Shown: in pieces, positions 53,394 to 61,613 of the stretch
How the letters are laid out: each line of letters starts with the position of its first letter
Position numbering within the stretch: position 1 is the first letter of the stretch
Origin: Streptomyces bathyalis
GTDB lineage: Bacteria; Actinomycetota; Actinomycetes; Streptomycetales; Streptomycetaceae
NCBI RefSeq assembly: GCF_015910445.1
Contig: NZ_CP048882.1
Coordinates: forward strand, 6,383,501-6,447,500
DNA: 64,000 nucleotides
Direction of reading: 5' to 3'
Notes under the pieces: generated by a model
Told to the model about the DNA's origin: nothing
Databases searched by the model: none
Seen by the model: only the letters and a program-made list of their open reading frames with translations
Position numbers and translations under genes: made by a program

Positions 53394-54386
53394 GTGAAAC
53401 TGTCCTGGAAGCACCCCTACACCCCGGCAGTCGCTGCGGCGGCCGCGATCGTCATGACGGCGCTCCCACTCACGGCGTCCGGGGCCTCCGCTTCTGAGGC
53501 CCCCTCATCGGGCACGTCCACTCCGGACTCCAAGACGTCCTCGGACACCGACCCTGCCGGGCAGGCCCAGCTGGCCGACAAGCCCGCAGCCGAGGATCCG
53601 AAGGGATCGGCAGACAAGTCCGCAGCCGCAGACTCGGAGGGCGGCTGGAACGACTTCGACTGCAAGCCCTCGGAGGCACACCCCCGTCCCGTCGTGCTGG
53701 TGCACGGCACCGGAGGCAACAAGATCGACAACTGGCTCGGTCTCGCGCCCTACTTGAAGAAGCGCGGCTACTGCGTCTTCTCCCTCGACTACGGCCAGTA
53801 CAACGGCATCCCGCTGCTGCACGGCCTCGGCCCCATCGAGGACTCCGCCGCCCAGCTCGACACCTTCGTCGACAAGGTCCTCGATTCGACGGCCAAGGGC
53901 AAGGTCGACATCGTCGGCCACTCGCAGGGCGGCATGATGCCCCGCTACTACATGAAGTTCCTCGGCGGAGCGGACAAGGTGAACGCCCTCGTCGGCATCG
54001 CACCGAGCAATCACGGCACCACGCTGAACGGGCTCACCAAGCTCGTGGACCTGATCCCCGGACTCGGCGACGCCGTCGACGGGCTCGCCCCGTCGCTGAT
54101 GCAGCAGAAGCAGGGCTCGGACTTCATCAACCGCCTCAACGAGGGCGGTGACACCCTGCCCGGCGTGAAGTACACGGTGATCGCGACGAAGTACGACGAG
54201 GTCGTGACGCCCTACAAGTCGCAGTTCCTGGACGGACCGGACGTCAAGAACGTCACGCTGCAGGACCTGTGCCCGGCCGACATCTCCGAACACCTGGCGA
54301 TTGGCCTCTTCGACAAGCTCGCGTTCCACGAGACGGCCAACGCCCTCGACCCGGCCAACGCCGAGCGCACGACCTGCTCCTCCTGA
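53394..54386 (+). CDS. Secreted triacylglycerol lipase (class 2 lipase fold)
   Basis: 330 residues. Signal peptide about 1-35 (HPYTPAVAAAAAIVMTALPLTASGASA), then a ~55-residue Ser/Asp/Ala-rich linker. The alpha/beta-hydrolase domain has the oxyanion segment VVLVHGTGGNKIDNW, the nucleophile elbow VDIVGHSQGGMMPRYYMKF (Ser in GHSQG), and a probable acid Asp in YTVIATKYDEVVTPY and His in ISEHLAIG. Cysteine pairs (FDCKPS, GYC, DLCPAD, TTC) suggest disulfides. GTG 53394 with GAGGAG 6 bp upstream. Ends at a strong terminator. Confidence 0.9.
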   Translation: MKLSWKHPYTPAVAAAAAIVMTALPLTASGASASEAPSSGTSTPDSKTSSDTDPAGQAQLADKPAAEDPKGSADKSAAADSEGGWNDFDCKPSEAHPRPVVLVHGTGGNKIDNWLGLAPYLKKRGYCVFSLDYGQYNGIPLLHGLGPIEDSAAQLDTFVDKVLDSTAKGKVDIVGHSQGGMMPRYYMKFLGGADKVNALVGIAPSNHGTTLNGLTKLVDLIPGLGDAVDGLAPSLMQQKQGSDFINRLNEGGDTLPGVKYTVIATKYDEVVTPYKSQFLDGPDVKNVTLQDLCPADISEHLAIGLFDKLAFHETANALDPANAERTTCSS

Positions 54387-54407
54387 CCGAGGGAGCCGGA
54401 ACGGACA

Positions 54408-54445
54408 GTCGACGGGGCCCCGCTCTTGCGCGGGGCCCCGTCGAC
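54408..54445. terminator. Bidirectional terminator
   Basis: Perfect 16-bp inverted repeat (GTCGACGGGGCCCCGC and complement) with 6-nt loop TCTTGC between the convergent lipase and oxidase-like genes. Confidence 0.85.
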
Positions 54446-54446
54446 G

Positions 54447-55091
54447 TCACCACTCGTACAGCTTCTCCGCGTACGCCGGCCCGTAGTGCTTCTCGAGCAA
54501 CTCGAGGGGGTCCTCCTGACGCTCCAGCGCCTTGGATATCCTCGCCCGCCCGGGCAGCGCCTCCGGCGCCCAGGTGGCGGGACTCCAGGCGGAGGAGCGC
54601 AGGAAGGCCTTCGAGCAGTGGTAGAAGATCTCCTCGACCTGCACCACCAGTGCGAGCACGGGGGTGTTCCGCCGGACCGTCATCTCCTCGAGGAACGGCG
54701 CCTCACGGACGATCCGCGCCCTGCCGTTGATCCGCAGCGTGTCGCCGCGCCCGGGCAGCAGGTGGATGAGCCCGACCTGAGGGTTCTGCAGGATGTTGCG
54801 GAACCCGTCGGCCCGCTTGTTGCCCGGCCGGTCGGGGATCGCGACCGTGCGATCGTCGAGCACCTTGACGAAGCCGGGCGGATCGCCCTTCGGCGACACG
54901 TCGCACGAACCGTCGCGGCCCGAGGTGGCGATCAGACACAGCGGCGAGTGTGCAAGCCACTCCCGGTCCAGCGCGTGCAGCGTGCTCCGGACCTTCCGCG
55001 CCGCGTGCGGGGCGGGCTCGCCGAGCAGTTCTCGCAGCTCGGCCTCCGAAGTGACTTCCCTCGTCGCCGACGGCGGTTCCATATGCTCCAC
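54447..55091 (-). CDS. Pyridoxamine 5'-phosphate oxidase-like FMN-binding protein
   Basis: 214 residues of the split-barrel flavin-binding superfamily, MSMEG_1061-like group: LHALDREWLAHSPLCLIATSGRDGSCDVSPKGDPPGFVKVLDDRTVAIPDRPGNKRADGFRNILQNPQVGLIHLLPGRGDTLRINGRARIV, then VVQVEEIFYHCSKAFLRSSAW. The SPKGD and RPGNKRADG stretches are typical of this group. Probably a flavin- or F420-linked oxidoreductase; substrate unknown. Start GTG 55091 or ATG 55082. Confidence 0.85.
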   Translation of the reverse strand: MEHMEPPSATREVTSEAELRELLGEPAPHAARKVRSTLHALDREWLAHSPLCLIATSGRDGSCDVSPKGDPPGFVKVLDDRTVAIPDRPGNKRADGFRNILQNPQVGLIHLLPGRGDTLRINGRARIVREAPFLEEMTVRRNTPVLALVVQVEEIFYHCSKAFLRSSAWSPATWAPEALPGRARISKALERQEDPLELLEKHYGPAYAEKLYEW

Positions 55092-55165
55092 CCCGCCTCA
55101 CCTTCTCCGCAGGGCACGCAGGTTCCGTCCCTGGCCTGCTCGTAACCGCATCCTACGAGCATGTG

Positions 55166-56164
55166 TCAGCTTCCGCTGCGACGGCCGAGGTCACGGCGGC
55201 GTGCACCGAGGCACACGAGCGAGGCACCGACGACGAGGACTCCGGCGCCCGCGAGCGCGATGTCCGTCGTCGTGTCGTCACTGCCGGACTGGGCGAGCCG
55301 GCCGCCCTGCTCGGCGCTCTTCGTCTTCGGGGCGTTGTGGGAGGAGTGGCCGGCCCGGCTCTCGCCACTGCCGTGCGCGCTGTGCGTGCCGTGCTCGCCG
55401 GCCGACGGGTTGCCGTGGCCGCCGTGTTCCACGGTCGACTTGGCGGCGCCCGCCTCGATCTGCGAGTCGCTCGGCGCGGAGGGGCGGCCCTGCGAAGAGG
55501 TCCGCGACTCGGTGCCCGCGGCGGCCTGACCGCTCCCGAAGGTGACGTCGGAGCAGGTGTAGAACGCCTCGGGGCTGTCGGAGCGCTGCCAGACGCTGTA
55601 GATGAGGTGCCGGCCGGACCTCTTGGGCACGTCGCCCTTGAACTTGTACGCCCCGCCCGCGAGCCGCGGGTCCTTGACCTTCGCGAACGGCTCGGACTCC
55701 AGGTCCGACCACTTCAGCGGCTTCGACGGGTCGTAGCCCGGCTTCGTGATGTACAGCTCGAAGCTGCCCTTGTGAGGAGCCGTCGACTTGTAGGAGAAGG
55801 AGTGCTCACCGGCGGTCATCCTCGACGAGGGCCAGTCCTTGCGCGGCAGGTCCAGGCCCTTGTACTTGGCCCGTCCCGCGCTGCACAGCTTGCCGTCCGG
55901 AATGATCTGCTCGTGCCTGCCGGCCGCGTCCGGGATGTTGACCTCGTTCCAGTCGTAGAGCGCCTGGGTGCCGCCGGTCTTCACGGCCGCCTTGCACGCG
56001 GCGGACCGCGGGTTCTCCGGCCCCTCGGCGAAGCAGGCCGAGACGCGGCTCACCGGGTCCGTCATCGATCCGTGGGCTGCGGCGGGCGCCGCGCCTGCCA
56101 TGGAGAGCGCGAGCGGCACGGCTCCGAGAGCGGCCATGCGTGCGACCGTGCGACGAGCGGACAT
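55166..56164 (-). CDS. Lytic polysaccharide monooxygenase (AA10) with C-terminal anchor-like region
   Basis: 332 residues. Signal peptide residues 1-30 ends APAAA, exposing His31 (HGSMTDPVSR) as the first residue of the mature enzyme, the N-terminal half of the copper histidine brace; the second His is in RMTAGEHSFSY. ALYDWNEVN, YKSTAPHKGSFELYITK and AFYTCSDVTF follow the AA10 fold. After ~200 residues comes a Gly/Ser/His-rich linker, then LAQSG, a hydrophobic helix (IALAGAGVLVVGASLVCLG) and RRRDLGRR, resembling a class E sortase signal (LAxTG) with Ser for Thr. ATG 56164 with GGAG 7 bp upstream. Cleaves chitin or cellulose; substrate not determinable. Confidence 0.9.
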   Translation of the reverse strand: MSARRTVARMAALGAVPLALSMAGAAPAAAHGSMTDPVSRVSACFAEGPENPRSAACKAAVKTGGTQALYDWNEVNIPDAAGRHEQIIPDGKLCSAGRAKYKGLDLPRKDWPSSRMTAGEHSFSYKSTAPHKGSFELYITKPGYDPSKPLKWSDLESEPFAKVKDPRLAGGAYKFKGDVPKRSGRHLIYSVWQRSDSPEAFYTCSDVTFGSGQAAAGTESRTSSQGRPSAPSDSQIEAGAAKSTVEHGGHGNPSAGEHGTHSAHGSGESRAGHSSHNAPKTKSAEQGGRLAQSGSDDTTTDIALAGAGVLVVGASLVCLGARRRDLGRRSGS

Positions 56165-56493
56165 CTTGGGGCTCCTGGTTGTGGGGGGCATACGTGTCGC
56201 CCGTGCCCCGCGCGCCCCGGTGGTGCCAGGCGGGCCGGACCGATGCGGTATGTACCAGCACGCTAGCCCCGCTCAGCTGCTGGTTCGATGCCCGGAAGCC
56301 CCAACTGCCCATCTTTATGGTGGCGTTAAGGCAGCGGTAAGAGGGGGCTCAGGCGCCGAGCCCGGGGGCGCATGGATGTGCACCGTGCGTGCCCTTTCCT
56401 CACTCGATTCCGTTAAATATGCCTCTGTACAACTCCAGCCCCTTTTCGAGTGTCTAGCCTCCTACCAGAGCAATGCGCCACAAGGGGGCCCCA
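56165..56493. other. Divergent intergenic region between LPMO and AMIN-like genes
   Basis: About 330 bp. It contains an AT-rich patch GTTAAATATG near 56414 likely to belong to the plus-strand promoter. I looked for DasR- and CebR-type operators, which often control LPMO genes, and saw no good match. Confidence 0.45.
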
Positions 56494-57099
56494 ATGCGAC
56501 ACACCAGACTGCTCATCATCGCCGTGCTCACCAGCGCGGGGCTCCTGGCCACTGCTTCGGCGGGCACGGCCGCCGGAGCCGAAGCCACGGCGTCGGTGTC
56601 GAACGCCTCGGCTGCCGCCACGAGTTGCGGCGTCACCTGGGGGAGCCTGCCGAAGACCGGCAGCGGCACGGGCACCCGCTCGCTCACCGACGTACGGACG
56701 GGGCGGCACGACTGCTACGACCGCATGGTCCTGGACATCCGTCCCGGAACGCCCGCCGCTTCCCCGACGTACCAGGTCCGCTACGTCGACAAGCTGTACC
56801 AGGACGGCTCCGGCCAGCTCATCAACGTGGGCGGCGGCGCGATTCTGGAGATCGTGGCGACGGCGCCCAGTTACGACCCGGAGACCTACGAGGCCACCTA
56901 TCCGGGCAGGGGCGGCAAGCCGCTGCCGGGTGTGAACCTCGCGGGCTACAAGACCTTCCGTGACGCCCGCTTCGGTGCCAGCTACGAGGGAACGACCCAG
57001 CTGGGCCTCGGAGTCAGGGCACGGCTGCCGTTCCGAGTGCTGGAACTGGGCGACCGCCTCGTCATCGACGTCGCCCACACCTGGGCGGCATCCCGCTGA
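56494..57099 (+). CDS. Secreted AMIN-like domain protein
   Basis: 201 residues. Signal peptide about 1-30 (HTRLLIIAVLTSAGLLATASAGTAAGA). The mature part is one beta-rich domain: CGVTWGSLPKTGSG, TDVRTGRHDCYDRMVLDIRPG, YQVRYVDKLYQDGSGQLINVGGGAILEIVATAPSYD, and a final LPFRVLELGDRLVIDVAHTW, which I assign to the AMIN-like family of small secreted proteins. Two cysteines may pair. Function unknown, possibly cell-surface binding. ATG 56494 (GGGGG upstream) is preferred over ATG 56473. Confidence 0.8.
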   Translation: MRHTRLLIIAVLTSAGLLATASAGTAAGAEATASVSNASAAATSCGVTWGSLPKTGSGTGTRSLTDVRTGRHDCYDRMVLDIRPGTPAASPTYQVRYVDKLYQDGSGQLINVGGGAILEIVATAPSYDPETYEATYPGRGGKPLPGVNLAGYKTFRDARFGASYEGTTQLGLGVRARLPFRVLELGDRLVIDVAHTWAASR

Positions 57100-57193
57100 G
57101 ACCCTGCGACTCCCGGGTGCCTGGCGGAACTGCCGCCCGGCACCCGGGACTTCGCGGCGGCCGCCGCAGTGCCGGGCGCCGTTGCGCCCTTCC

Positions 57194-58018
57194 TCAACCG
57201 CCGATCTGGACGGACCGCTTGGCCAGCCCGGCCCAGAAGCCGTCGATGACCGTGCGCTGTTCCGCCAGTTCCGTCTCGCCCGCGCCGAGGGTGACGAACA
57301 GCGGGGCGAAGTGCTCGCTGCGGGGGTGTGCGAGGCGCCCCGTCGGTGACTTGTGCGCGAAGTCGAGCAGCGCGTCCACGTCGCCGCGTTCCAGTGCCTC
57401 CCGCCCCCAGGCGTCGAACTCCTTCGACCAGGACGGTGCTTCGTCCACGCCGGCACCCCAGCGCAGCTCGCTCAGATTGTGGGTGAAGAAGCCGCTGCCG
57501 ATGATCAGGTATCCCTCGTCCCGCAGCGGGGCGAGCCTGCGTCCCAGGCGCAGCAGATCCTCCGGTTCCAGGGTGGGCATGGACATCTGGAGCACGGGGA
57601 CGTCGGCGTCCGGATACATCTCGACGAGCGGCACGTACGCCCCGTGGTCGAGGCCGCGCTCCGGTGCGTCGTGCACCTCCTCGCCGGGCCCCGAGAGCAG
57701 TTTCCGTACCCGCTCGGCGAGTTCGGGAGCGCCGGGCGCCGGATAGCGCACCCGGGAGTAGCGCTCGGGGAACCCCCAGAAGTCGTACACCAGTGGCACC
57801 GTGCGCGTCGCCGAGAGCGTCACCGGCGCCGATTCCCAGTGCGCCGAGACCATGAGGACGGCCTTCGGGTGCGGCAGCCGGGCGCTCCAGTCCGCCAGTT
57901 GGGAGGTCCACAGCTCGTCGTCGGCAAGCGGCGGCGCGCCGTGGCTGAGGTAGAGCACGGGCATGCGGGCGGGTGCTGCCGCCGCGTCCGCGGTGCCGCT
58001 GGTGGTGCCGGTGGTCAT
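57194..58018 (-). CDS. DODA-type extradiol dioxygenase family protein
   Basis: 274 residues of the LigB/YgiD-like class III extradiol dioxygenases. Conserved metal and active-site blocks: PVLYLSHGAPPL, KAVLMVSAHWES, ERGLDHGAYVPLVEMYPDADVPVLQMS, IIGSGFFTHNL and HPRSEHFAPLFVTLGAG. Family members cleave catechols or DOPA with zinc or iron; the Streptomyces substrate is unknown. Divergent from a MarR-type regulator across a 130-bp region with paired inverted repeats, suggesting induction by phenolic or quinone compounds. Confidence 0.88.
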   Translation of the reverse strand: MTTGTTSGTADAAAAPARMPVLYLSHGAPPLADDELWTSQLADWSARLPHPKAVLMVSAHWESAPVTLSATRTVPLVYDFWGFPERYSRVRYPAPGAPELAERVRKLLSGPGEEVHDAPERGLDHGAYVPLVEMYPDADVPVLQMSMPTLEPEDLLRLGRRLAPLRDEGYLIIGSGFFTHNLSELRWGAGVDEAPSWSKEFDAWGREALERGDVDALLDFAHKSPTGRLAHPRSEHFAPLFVTLGAGETELAEQRTVIDGFWAGLAKRSVQIGG

Positions 58019-58075
58019 GATCGCTTCAGCCTCTCCGGGGCGTCCCCGAACACGCGGGCCCGTCGTGGGCGAATG

Positions 58076-58131
58076 TTGTTCAATTTCGAATCACTCGGTT
58101 CGACGGTAGTCGATGATTCGAATTCGAACAA
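58076..58131. promoter_or_regulatory. Paired MarR-type operator between dioxygenase and marR genes
   Basis: 58076-58093 and 58114-58131 form an 18-bp inverted repeat with 16 of 18 positions complementary, separated by 20 bp. The right half contains a perfect 12-bp palindrome TTCGAATTCGAA (58117-58128). Both halves lie between the divergent starts, in AT-rich sequence. The right site abuts the -10 of the regulator. Confidence 0.7.
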
Positions 58132-58136
58132 CCGCC

Positions 58137-58142
58137 TAGGAT
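58137..58142 (+). promoter_or_regulatory. -10 box of leaderless marR-type gene
   Basis: TAGGAT followed by 6 bp (CGACCC) and ATG 58149: the geometry of a leaderless transcript. No Shine-Dalgarno is present. Confidence 0.6.
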
Positions 58143-58148
58143 CGACCC

Positions 58149-58637
58149 ATGGCAGACGCACAGTGGCTGGACGAGCGCGAGATGGCGGCCTGGCAGAGCT
58201 TCCTCCAGGCGAGCCACCGGGTCGGCCAGCACCTCGAGCAGCAGCTGCGGGAGGAGAGCGGTCTGTCCCATCCGCAGTACGAGATCCTCGTCCGCCTCGG
58301 CGATGCCCCGGACGGTGAGATCCGCATGACGGAACTGGCCAGGGGCCTGGTCACCTCCAAGAGCGGGCTGACCTACCAGATCGGCCGGCTGGAGAGGCGC
58401 GGCCTGGTGCGCCGGCGCTCGTGCGAGAGCGACGTCCGCGGTGTCTACGCGGTGCTGACCGATGAGGGCAGGCGGGCCCTCCGCGATGCCGCGCCGGGTC
58501 ATGTCACGGCCGTGCGTGAGGCGCTGATAGACGTCCTCGACGACGCCGAGCTGGCGGTGCTGAGCGAGGGGCTCGGGCGGGTGGCCCGGCGGTTGGAGGG
58601 TCAGGGGCAGCAGGGTGGCGGAAGATGCGGAGAGTGA
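58149..58637 (+). CDS. MarR-family transcriptional regulator
   Basis: 162 residues: REMAAWQSFLQASHRVGQHLEQQLREESGLSHPQYEILVRLGDAPDGEIRMTELARGLVTSKSGLTYQIGRLERRGLVRRRSCESDVRGVYAVLTDEG, the classical winged-helix MarR core with the recognition helix SKSGLTYQIGRLE and wing DVRGVYAVL, followed by a C-terminal dimer helix. Predicted leaderless. Probably represses itself and the divergent dioxygenase gene through the paired TTCGAA-type operator. Confidence 0.92.
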   Translation: MADAQWLDEREMAAWQSFLQASHRVGQHLEQQLREESGLSHPQYEILVRLGDAPDGEIRMTELARGLVTSKSGLTYQIGRLERRGLVRRRSCESDVRGVYAVLTDEGRRALRDAAPGHVTAVREALIDVLDDAELAVLSEGLGRVARRLEGQGQQGGGRCGE

Positions 58638-58857
58638 GTACCGCAGGCACGCAGACCGCGTGAAGCTATCGGGTGCAAAACGGTTGGAAAAGAATGAATG
58701 GATCGCGAGTCGTGCGTGATGCGGAACCAACCCTGCTCGGATTCGCGTGTGTTCTGCGACCGGGGGCAGATGCGGAGGGCGAGCGAGGCACAATCGGAGG
58801 ACAGGGCCGCAACGTGAGCACGAAGAGTAACCCGAGTGGGGCGAGAAGGGGTGTGCG

Positions 58858-60054
58858 GTGAACCTGCTGGATGTGCTGTTGCTGCTCGCAGTGCTGGTCT
58901 TCTCCGTTTCCGGCTATCAACGCGGCCTCGTCGCGGGATTCGTCTCGCTCGCCGGCTTCGTCGGTGGTGCCGTCGTCGGTGTGTGGGCCCTGCCGTTCGT
59001 ACTGGAGAGAGTGCATCCCGGCACCACCGAGGCCACCATCGTGGCGCTGCTGACCGTCCTCGTTCCGGCGGCACTGGGGCAGGCCGTGGCCGCGCCGCTG
59101 GGATGGCGGCTGCGTGACGCACTCAGCTGGACACCGGTGCGCTGGGCGGACGGCGCCGGGGGAGTGGCCGTCAACGCGATAGCGGTACTCGTCGTCGGCT
59201 GGGTCGCGGCGAGTGCCCTTTCCGTGTCGCCCTCACCCGTGCTGAACCAGACCATCCGCGGCTCCGTCGTGCTCGGCACCGTTCAGGACCGCATGCCCGA
59301 CCAGGCCGCCACCTGGTTCAACGACGCGACGGGAGCGCTCACGACAGCGGGCTTCCCGCCGGTCTTCAACCCCTTCGAGCACGAACCCGGCACCTCCGTC
59401 GCGAAGCCCTCCGGCGACTCCGTCACCCCCGCCGCCACCCAGGCCGCCAAGCGCAGCACGGTGAAGGTCGAGGGCGTGGCCGACATCGAGGGGAGCCCCC
59501 GCGGGCAGGAAGGCAGCGGCTTCGTCTACACGAACCAGCGCGTGATGACCAACGCGCACGTCGTCGCCGGAGTCGACGAGCCGACGGTGCGGGTCGGCGG
59601 CGTCGGCCCGCGCTACCAGGCGAGGGTCGTCTGGTTCAGCCCGAAGACGGACGTCGCCGTCCTCGCCGTGCCCGGACTGAGGGCACCCGCCCTGGACTTC
59701 GCGGGCAACGCCGGACGCGGAACGCCCGGAGTGGTCGCCGGATACCCGGAGAACGGCAGCCTCGACCTGCGTGCGGCCGCCGTCTCCCAGCGGGTCAAGG
59801 CGCGGGGGCAGGACATCTACGGGGACGACCTCAGCACCCGCGACATCTACGCCATACGCTCCACCGTCCGGCCCGGCAACTCCGGCGGCCCGTTGCTGTC
59901 CAAGGACGGAAGGGTCCTCGGGGTGATCTTCGCCCGCTCCACGACCGACGCCGGTACCGGCTACGCGCTGACCGCGGAACAGGTGCAGCAGCACGCCCGC
60001 AGAGGCGCCGCCAACGACCGGGCCGTCGACACCGGCAACCGGTCGGCGCTCTGA
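58858..60054 (+). CDS. MarP-like membrane-anchored serine protease
   Basis: 398 residues. Residues 1-130 are a CvpA-like four-helix membrane domain (LLDVLLLLAVLVFSVSGYQRG, VSLAGFVGGAVVGVWALPFVL, IVALLTVLVPAALG, AVNAIAVLVVGWVAASALS). The periplasmic-side S1 protease domain has His in VMTNAHVVAG, Asp in SPKTDVAVLAV and Ser in TVRPGNSGGPLLS. This layout is that of mycobacterial MarP, which processes peptidoglycan hydrolases and supports acid and oxidative stress survival. GTG 58858 with GAAGGGG upstream. Followed by a terminator hairpin. Confidence 0.9.
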   Translation: MNLLDVLLLLAVLVFSVSGYQRGLVAGFVSLAGFVGGAVVGVWALPFVLERVHPGTTEATIVALLTVLVPAALGQAVAAPLGWRLRDALSWTPVRWADGAGGVAVNAIAVLVVGWVAASALSVSPSPVLNQTIRGSVVLGTVQDRMPDQAATWFNDATGALTTAGFPPVFNPFEHEPGTSVAKPSGDSVTPAATQAAKRSTVKVEGVADIEGSPRGQEGSGFVYTNQRVMTNAHVVAGVDEPTVRVGGVGPRYQARVVWFSPKTDVAVLAVPGLRAPALDFAGNAGRGTPGVVAGYPENGSLDLRAAAVSQRVKARGQDIYGDDLSTRDIYAIRSTVRPGNSGGPLLSKDGRVLGVIFARSTTDAGTGYALTAEQVQQHARRGAANDRAVDTGNRSAL

Positions 60055-60057
60055 GCC

Positions 60058-60091
60058 GCGCGCCGCGACGCAGGAATGCGACGCGGCGCGC
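60058..60091. terminator. Terminator after marP-like gene
   Basis: GCGCGCCGCG - 14 nt - CGCGGCGCGC, perfect 10-bp stem between the protease gene and the convergent GNAT pseudogene. Confidence 0.65.
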
Positions 60092-60170
60092 AGCAGAGGG
60101 CCCACCCCGCTGCCTCCGAGTCCTGCCCGCTCACAGCCGCTTGGAGCAGCGCCATTCGGCGGCCGCCTGC

Positions 60171-60984
60171 TCATTCGAGCTTGGCCAGCCGCGCCAGGCT
60201 GCGCCCGCGGAACGCGCGCCGGGTGCCGGTCATCCCCGACCAGTAGCGCTCACGCCCGTCCGTCTGCGCCACGGAGTACGAGGCGACTTCGCCGCCGACG
60301 AGTACGACGGAGCTGAGGTGGTGGTCGATGTACGGCCGGTCCCGGTTCAGCCGCAGCCAGTCCTCGTACGGCACGAAACCGTGGCGCACATCGCCGGGTT
60401 CGTCCGCGGTGCTTCCCCTGGGCCTCCGGCCCGGGGAGGCCCCGACCAAGTCCGCCTCGTACAGCGGACGCAGGTCCCCCGAGAACCGTGCGGAGTTCGA
60501 CGTCGGCGGGCAGCCGCTCCGGCGGGTCGGGAAGCCCGGCTCGTGCGGGGTCGAGACCGAGGAAGCAGGCGCGCCGCCCGCGCGTGCAACCGCGGCGCTC
60601 CGCGAAGCCGTTGGAGCGGCCGTCGTCGGAGACCCACGTCCAGACGCGCTCGGCCCCCATGCCGGACAGATGGCGTTCCGCCTCGGCCACCAGCGCCGCG
60701 CCCGCGCCCAGTCCGCGGCTGTCCGGGTGCACGGCCGTGTGCAGATAGCCCTGCCCGGGCTCGACGCTGCCGATGAGCAGCCCCGCGTCGGCGCAGCCCA
60801 CCACCCTTCCGCCGGGTCTCTGGCGACCAGCCAGCGCGTGCGTCCTGCCGCGGGGGCGGACTCGGCCTTGCAGGCCACCGACTCGGCCCGTGCACACGAG
60901 ATACGGGACGGCGGCACGCCTCACCTCGGCCACCGTCCCCGCGTCGTGCGGGCGGAAGGATTCGACGGTGACCTTCGGTGTCAT
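60171..60984 (-). pseudogene. Frameshifted GNAT-family N-acetyltransferase gene
   Basis: From ATG 60984 the protein sequence can be followed only by changing frame at least three times. Segment 1: MTPKVTVESFRPHDAGTVAEVRRAAVPYLVC. Segment 2 (other frame, from about 60895): AESVACKAESAPAAGRTRWLVARD. Segment 3 (original frame, from about 60815): GGRVVGCADAGLLIGSVEPGQGYLHTAVHPDSRGLGAGAALVAEAERHL, the GNAT acetyl-CoA motif. Segment 4 (from about 60490): FSGDLRPLYEADLVG...YEDWLRLNRDRPYIDHHLSSVVLVGGEVASYSVAQTDGRERYW to the stop at 60171. Several shifts lie at short G or C runs, so sequencing error is a real alternative to decay. An intact gene would be a two-domain acetyltransferase of about 270 residues. 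Confidence 0.78.
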
Positions 60985-61108
60985 GACCCGGCACGCTACG
61001 CGCCCGCCAGTGGCGCCGCTCCTGATTTCTCCGTCGCTGAGAGAGAATCGGCAGCGCATCCGAATGCGCCACCCTGACGGAAGAAACCGCGAACACACCG
61101 GAGATCAC

Positions 61109-61480
61109 GTGCCGTTGCAGATCACCATCGACCCTGCCGCGCCGGACGCCCCGTACGAGCAGCTGCGCGCCCAGATCGCCGGGCAGGTGCGCGGCGGGGA
61201 TCTGCCCACCGGATACAAGCTGCCGACCGTGCGCGGGCTGGCAGAGGAGCTGGGCCTTGCCGCGAACACCGTCGCCAAGGCCTACCGGGCGCTGGAGTCG
61301 GACGGAGTCATCGAGACCAGGGGGCGGCACGGCACGTTCGTGGCGGCGGCGGGCGATGCCGCGGCGAAGGAGGTGTCCGAGGCGGCGCTGTCGTACGCGC
61401 ACCGGGCGCGGAGGCTGGGCCTGGACCGCGACGTGGCGCGTGCGGCGGTCGAGGACGCGCTGCGCGCCGTGTACGGCTGA
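61109..61480 (+). CDS. Short GntR-family (YtrA type) transcriptional regulator
   Basis: 123 residues: an N-terminal PLQITIDPAAPDAPYEQLRAQIAGQVRGGDLPTGYKLPTVRGLAEELGLAANTVAKAYRALESDGVIETRGRHGTFVA (complete GntR winged helix) and only ~45 residues after it (EAALSYAHRARRLGLDRDVARAAVEDAL), too short for an effector domain; this is the YtrA subfamily layout. Such regulators often control ABC transporters, none of which is adjacent. GTG 61109 with GGAGA 4 bp upstream. Divergent from the GNAT pseudogene. Confidence 0.9.
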   Translation: MPLQITIDPAAPDAPYEQLRAQIAGQVRGGDLPTGYKLPTVRGLAEELGLAANTVAKAYRALESDGVIETRGRHGTFVAAAGDAAAKEVSEAALSYAHRARRLGLDRDVARAAVEDALRAVYG

Positions 61481-61613
61481 GAGCCGGCTGCCGGGAGTCG
61501 CGCAGGGGGGCGGGCGGAGGGAGCACGGGTAGGTGCCCGCCGGAGCCCCAACAGGCCCCTGCGGCAAGGGAGTCGGGTCCGGTGGGACTGCTCCCCGGCT
61601 GGGCCGGGAGTGG

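Noticed and set aside
58117..58128. TTCGAATTCGAA considered as a LexA box
   Set aside because: It lacks the TCGAAC-N4-GTTCGA spacing and sits between a MarR gene and its likely target, so a MarR operator is the better explanation.
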